DNA of 19,734 nucleotides from CAZDCZ01 sp964504155 (lineage in GTDB: Bacteria; Bacteroidota; Bacteroidia; Bacteroidales; UBA12077). Shown here in pieces: positions 17,501 through 19,734 of the stretch; position 1 is the stretch's first letter; each line of letters starts with the position of its first letter. The stretch is taken from the NCBI GenBank assembly GCA_964504155.1, contig CAZDCZ010000056.1, positions 1 through 19,734 on the forward strand, written 5' to 3'. Below the pieces are notes generated by a model. The model did not search any database and was not told the origin of the DNA. It worked only from the letters and a program-made list of their open reading frames with translations. Made by a program: the position numbers and the translations under genes.

Positions 17501-17674
17501 ATCTGAACTATATTCTTTAATAAGAATTTCGTGAATTTCAGCTGAAAGCTTTGTATTAGGATTTGAATCAATATCAAATCCTTTCTTATTTAAAAATTCA
17601 ATAATTGTAGAAATTCCAACATTAAATTCTCTGGCTGCTTTACTAAGCCTAGTTGTTTTTTTTCCTGTTATCAT
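14570..17674 (-). CDS. infB: Translation initiation factor IF-2
   Basis: IF2 is the GTPase that brings fMet-tRNA to the ribosome and promotes subunit joining. The 1034-aa protein is longer than the E. coli form because of a long charged linker. An IF2-N domain (about 3-55: RLSKAAREFNVGISTIIEFL) is followed by a Lys/Glu-rich linker (60-445) and a second IF2-N-like domain (about 455-510: VTEFVSVNELASLMDVPVNS). The GTPase domain shows G1 GHVDHGKT (542-549), G2 around GGITQHIGA, G3 DTPGHE (589-594), G4 NKID (643-646) and G5 SAK (679-681). Domains II, III and C2 complete the C-terminus. The linker contains two near-identical copies of VVGKIDLDSLNQKTRP and a third shortened VVGKIEL. ATG at 17674. 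It is last in the rimP-nusA-infB operon, 75 bp after nusA with no terminator between, and ends at the shared hairpin. Confidence 0.98.
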   Translation of the reverse strand: MITGKKTTRLSKAAREFNVGISTIIEFLNKKGFDIDSNPNTKLSAEIHEILIKEYSSDVSAKKESEKLSLSNYHKNKEAVSINDFKEEDVKEEIENPNDDEILITDVSSSGASERKSVKSDVSVKMSEKTGSANIEQDEKVKVVGKIDLDSLNQKTRPEKKVKKSEEKPATKSEEKSKRPKETKDEEIVDEIKPATKKSDKNLEKEDTTKENFEKKKVHVVGKIDLDSLNQKTRPDKKTKKQKAEEQRTFVEKKKIVAKKKKSVDEKKIESKADIKTKPKADKQIETSKNIKKDVKENIEEKRDVKSEDLVFKAKRKKLAGPTVVGKIELPDEKKTSKKKKPVASSNDKKQQNAKKKKRKRIHKEKVGTDVKTQSPERKRFVNKKDAHRGPINKKRVVKTEITEEDVQKQIKDTLARLTSKGKSKGSRHRRDKRDAISQKKQEEEQRIEDEKVILKVTEFVSVNELASLMDVPVNSVIGTCMNLGMLVSINQRLNAETIVLVADEFNHEVEFISVEVHEAITDNQDAEEDLLPRSPIVTVMGHVDHGKTSLLDFIRSENVIGGEAGGITQHIGAYNVKLKNNKTITFLDTPGHEAFTAMRARGAQVTDIVIIVVSADDNVMPQTEEAINHASAAGVPIVFAINKIDKPGANPEKIKEELASKNYLVEDWGGKYQSQDISAKNGTNVGELLEKVLLEAEMLNLKSNPNKEANGTVIESSLDKGRGYMATILVQAGTLKLGDILLAGSQYGHIKAMFNERGNKVEEVGPATPVQILGLNGAPQAGDKFNVMLSDKEARDIANKREQLQREQNLRTQKHITLDEIGRRIAIGDFHEINVVVKGDVDGSIEALSDSLLKLGNEEIQVNIIHKGVGQISESDVLLAAASDAIIVGFQVRPSMNARKLAEKEEIDIRLYSIIYDAINDLKDAMEGMLSPEIKEEIVATLEVRDVFKIKKVGAIAGCMVKDGKIARNTKIRIIRDGIVIYAGDLGSLKRFKDDVKEVTSGYECGLNIDKFNDIKTGDIIEGYKENEIRKTL
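16961..17254 (-). repeat. Tandem-type linker repeat VVGKIDLDSLNQKTRP in IF2
   Basis: Residues 141-161 (coding 17254-17192) and 218-238 (17023-16961) of IF2 are 21-residue copies differing at only two positions (K/H and E/D), with both copies followed by lysine-rich sequence. The codons differ at several positions, showing the copies are not very recent. A third, shorter copy (VVGKIEL) is at residues 324-330. Similar VVGKIDL-type elements occur in IF2 linkers of other Bacteroidota. Confidence 0.8.
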
Positions 17675-17749
17675 AGTTCGTCCTAATACTATTTTTCTCT
17701 TCTAAAATATTCAAAAAAAAGATTTACTAATATATAATAATGTAATAAC

Positions 17750-18988
17750 TTATTCAAATTCTGCCTTAAAGACTCTTAAAATATCATCAACGGTTTCTTC
17801 TTCAAGATCTGTACGTTTGAGTAAATCTTCCTTTGTAAGCTCAAGAACACTTTTAGCAGTATCGCATCCTATAGCCTTTAATTCGTCAATAATCCATTTA
17901 TCGATTTCATCAGTAAACTCGTCAATAACAACATCTTCGTCGTCTTCAACTTCAGATTCTCTATACACATCAATCGTATATCCTGTAAGCTGGCTAGCCA
18001 ATCGAATATTTAATCCACCTTTACCAATTGCTAATGATACTTCTTTAGGTTCTAAATATACATTGGCAGATTTTTTCTCTTCGTTAATTTTTACAGAAAC
18101 AATTTTAGCCGGATTTAATGCTCTTTGAATATATAATTGCGTATTTGTTGTATAATTAACAACATCAATATTTTCGTTTTTAAGCTCTCTAACAATACCA
18201 TGTATTCTAGAGCCTTTCATTCCCACACAAGCTCCAACCGGGTCAATACGTTCATCGTATGACTCAACGGAAACTTTTGCTCTTTCTCCGGGTACTCTAA
18301 CAATTTTCTTTATAGTAATAAGTCCATCGAAAATTTCAGGCACTTCTAATTCGAAAAGTCGCTCAAGAAAAACAGTAGATGTTCTAGAAAGAACAATATA
18401 CGGATTATTATTCTTCATTTCAACTTTAATAACTACTGCTCTTAAGGTATCGCCTTTACGGAAGAAATCAGATTGTATCTGTTCTGATTTGGGCAACAAT
18501 AATTCATTATCTTCGTCATCAAGAACTAATATTTCTCTTTTCCAAATCTGATAAACTTCACCGGTAATAATATGTCCTATTTTTTCTTTATATATTTGAA
18601 AGATATTATCCTTTTCTAAATCAAGTATTCTATTTGAAAGATTTTGTCGAAGAGACAAAACTGATCTTCGTCCAAAATCGTCTAATTTAACTTCATTGGT
18701 AACATCTTCTCCAATTTCGTAATCATCATCAATTTTTTTGGCATCAGAAAGTCTTATCTGAAGATTTTCGTCTTCAAGACTATCATCTTCAACAACTTCT
18801 CTATTTCTCCAAATCTCAAAGTCTCCCTTGTCGATGTTTATTATTATATCAAAATTCTCATCAGTTCCATATTTCTTTAATAACATATTTCTGAATACAT
18901 CTTCTAGAACCGACATCATAGTTGCTCTATCGATATTTTTCAGTTCTTTAAACTCCGAAAATGTGTCTAATAAATTCAAATTTTCCAT
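17750..18988 (-). CDS. nusA: Transcription termination/antitermination factor NusA
   Basis: NusA binds RNA polymerase and nascent RNA, influencing pausing, intrinsic termination and antitermination. The 412-aa length fits the family form without the two E. coli-type acidic C-terminal repeats. The RNAP-binding N-terminal domain spans about 1-130, the S1 domain about 138-203 (IITGEVYQIWKREILVL to VLSRTS), KH1 contains IDPVGACVGMKGSRIHGIV (248-266) and KH2 contains VSLAIGKGGLNIRLASQL (317-334). A helix-hairpin-helix-like tail is seen at about 363-410 (DELKAIGCDTAKSVLELTKE). The segment 345-362 is strongly acidic. The ATG at 18988 is 11 bp behind the rimP stop, consistent with cotranscription and probable coupling. 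Identity is secure. Confidence 0.97.
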   Translation of the reverse strand: MENLNLLDTFSEFKELKNIDRATMMSVLEDVFRNMLLKKYGTDENFDIIINIDKGDFEIWRNREVVEDDSLEDENLQIRLSDAKKIDDDYEIGEDVTNEVKLDDFGRRSVLSLRQNLSNRILDLEKDNIFQIYKEKIGHIITGEVYQIWKREILVLDDEDNELLLPKSEQIQSDFFRKGDTLRAVVIKVEMKNNNPYIVLSRTSTVFLERLFELEVPEIFDGLITIKKIVRVPGERAKVSVESYDERIDPVGACVGMKGSRIHGIVRELKNENIDVVNYTTNTQLYIQRALNPAKIVSVKINEEKKSANVYLEPKEVSLAIGKGGLNIRLASQLTGYTIDVYRESEVEDDEDVVIDEFTDEIDKWIIDELKAIGCDTAKSVLELTKEDLLKRTDLEEETVDDILRVFKAEFE

Positions 18989-18999
18989 CTTATTGCTTT

Positions 19000-19470
19000 T
19001 TACTTAAATTTGATAATAACTTTAGTAGATTTTATATTATCAAAATCTAATTGGAACTTCTCTTTAACTGTTTGTTTTTTCTTTTTACCTTCAATATTCA
19101 CTTTCATCTCTTGCTCAAATTCAATTCCCTTATCAGAAACAGATACTAAAACGATATTAAATTTTTCCCCTTCTTTGGTAATTATTTCTACCTCATTACC
19201 AATATTTTTTTTATATTGTTCTATAACTACAAATTTTTCCGACAAACCAGCTGACGACACTTCTAATGCATAATCTTCAATATCTCTATCTAACTTGCTT
19301 TCGAGATACTTACTTAACTCAATACAATCGGAAATACTAAAATTATTATAGCTATCAACAATAACTTTTATTTCATTTGAAGAACTAAGCGATATCTTAA
19401 CAATAAATGCATCGTTATAATTACCTATTACTTCTTCTACAAATGCTTCTATATCTTGTTTACTAATCAT
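19000..19470 (-). CDS. rimP: Ribosome maturation factor RimP
   Basis: RimP assists assembly of the 30S ribosomal subunit. The 156-aa protein has the usual two-domain layout. The N-terminal alpha/beta domain holds VKISLSSSNEIKVIVDS, the family motif NFSISDCIELSKYLESKLD (about 43-61) and YALEVSSAGLSEKFV (about 67-81), where the LEVSSPG-type motif reads SSAG in place of SSPG. An SH3-like C-terminal domain follows. The family call rests on these motifs and on the diagnostic position in front of nusA and infB. ATG at 19470 gives a leader of about 55 nt from the predicted transcription start. It is the first gene of the operon. Confidence 0.95.
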   Translation of the reverse strand: MISKQDIEAFVEEVIGNYNDAFIVKISLSSSNEIKVIVDSYNNFSISDCIELSKYLESKLDRDIEDYALEVSSAGLSEKFVVIEQYKKNIGNEVEIITKEGEKFNIVLVSVSDKGIEFEQEMKVNIEGKKKKQTVKEKFQLDFDNIKSTKVIIKFK

Positions 19471-19488
19471 TTATTTAAAATAATAAAA

Positions 19489-19507
19489 TAGGGGACAATG
19501 TCCCCTA
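19489..19507 (-). promoter_or_regulatory. Hairpin in the rimP-nusA-infB leader
   Basis: TAGGGGACA and TGTCCCCTA form a perfect inverted repeat around a single centre base; as RNA it would be an 8-bp G/C-rich stem with a 3-nt loop. In the transcribed (minus) direction it is followed by TATTTTATTATTTT and then the rimP ATG 18 nt after the stem. A stable stem plus U-rich run inside a leader may act as an attenuator, a pause or processing site, or a ribosome-access element. The flanking sequence on the plus strand is not T-rich, so it is oriented for the rimP transcript. Confidence 0.6.
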
Positions 19508-19533
19508 GCACTTTACAAGTACAATTTCAGCCG

Positions 19534-19565
19534 CAAAAGTATAAAGAATACTTCAATTCTCAAAA
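19534..19565 (-). promoter_or_regulatory. Promoter of the rimP-nusA-infB operon
   Basis: On the minus strand TTTTG (19565-19561), exactly 19 nt, then TACTTTTG (19541-19534) match the Bacteroidota primary-sigma promoter (-33 TTTG, -7 TAnnTTTG) with ideal spacing. Transcription is predicted to start near 19527, giving a leader of about 55 nt that contains the hairpin at 19489-19507. Confidence 0.85.
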
Positions 19566-19734
19566 TTATTTGCTTGAAAATTAGCTTATTTTATCACTCC
19601 AACAAATATTTATTGCATAATTTCAGAATTAGACTTACTTCTGGGAAGTTTGATAATTAAACTAAATTTATTATATTTTTTTTAAAAGACATTAAGTAAT
19701 AAAATTTATCAAGTTTTTTTATTCCAAATAACTA

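Noticed and set aside
19566..19734. Possible gene, tRNA or divergent promoter upstream of the rimP promoter
   Set aside because: No frame of useful length, no cloverleaf and only poor matches to TTG/TAnnTTTG on the plus strand; I see nothing I can support here.
1..19734. CRISPR arrays, insertion sequences, rRNA or tRNA genes
   Set aside because: No regularly spaced direct repeats, transposase genes, terminal inverted repeats or conserved RNA gene motifs were seen.

Overview
The window is AT-rich DNA from a member of the phylum Bacteroidota. The evidence is a full-length SprA/Sov type IX secretion translocon, the run ruvA-sprA-gcvH, a rimP-nusA-infB operon whose long IF2 carries the VVGKIDL-type linker repeats, and promoters of the Bacteroidota form (TTG, about 19 nt, TAnnTTTG). 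I cannot name the genus.

Left part (1-5461, all minus strand): the upstream end of what looks like a phage-defence operon. In transcription order it holds a 70-aa XRE-type repressor, a very large P-loop ATPase (1407 aa, DUF6079/BrxC/PglY-like) whose N-terminal 170 residues resemble the small BREX type 3 protein BrxF, a RhuM-family protein, and the first codons of another gene that leaves the window. The genes overlap or nearly touch, so this is one transcription unit. It probably continues with the enzymatic components (methyltransferase, PglZ-like protein or similar), which cannot be seen here. A perfect 9-bp inverted repeat in front of the repressor gene is a likely autoregulatory operator.

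Spacer (5462-5989): about 530 bp without an intact gene. It contains the operator region, a short frameshifted gene-like remnant on the minus strand, and a likely promoter for ruvA.

Middle part (5990-14553, plus strand): ruvA (Holliday-junction branch migration) is followed after 21 bp by sprA, which starts at TTG and encodes a 2484-aa outer-membrane translocon. Then comes gcvH with its own promoter. A strong hairpin with A and T tracts on its two sides ends both gcvH and the oppositely oriented infB.

Right part (14570-19565, minus strand): the operon rimP-nusA-infB (ribosome maturation, transcription elongation/termination, translation initiation). It is driven by a textbook Bacteroidota promoter, and its short leader contains a perfect 8-9 bp hairpin followed by a T-rich run just ahead of rimP, which could be an attenuation or processing site. 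The last 169 bp (19566-19734) show no gene.

The most interesting item is the BREX-like operon with an apparent BrxF-BrxC fusion and an embedded RhuM protein; the rest is ordinary core genome with some regulatory detail.
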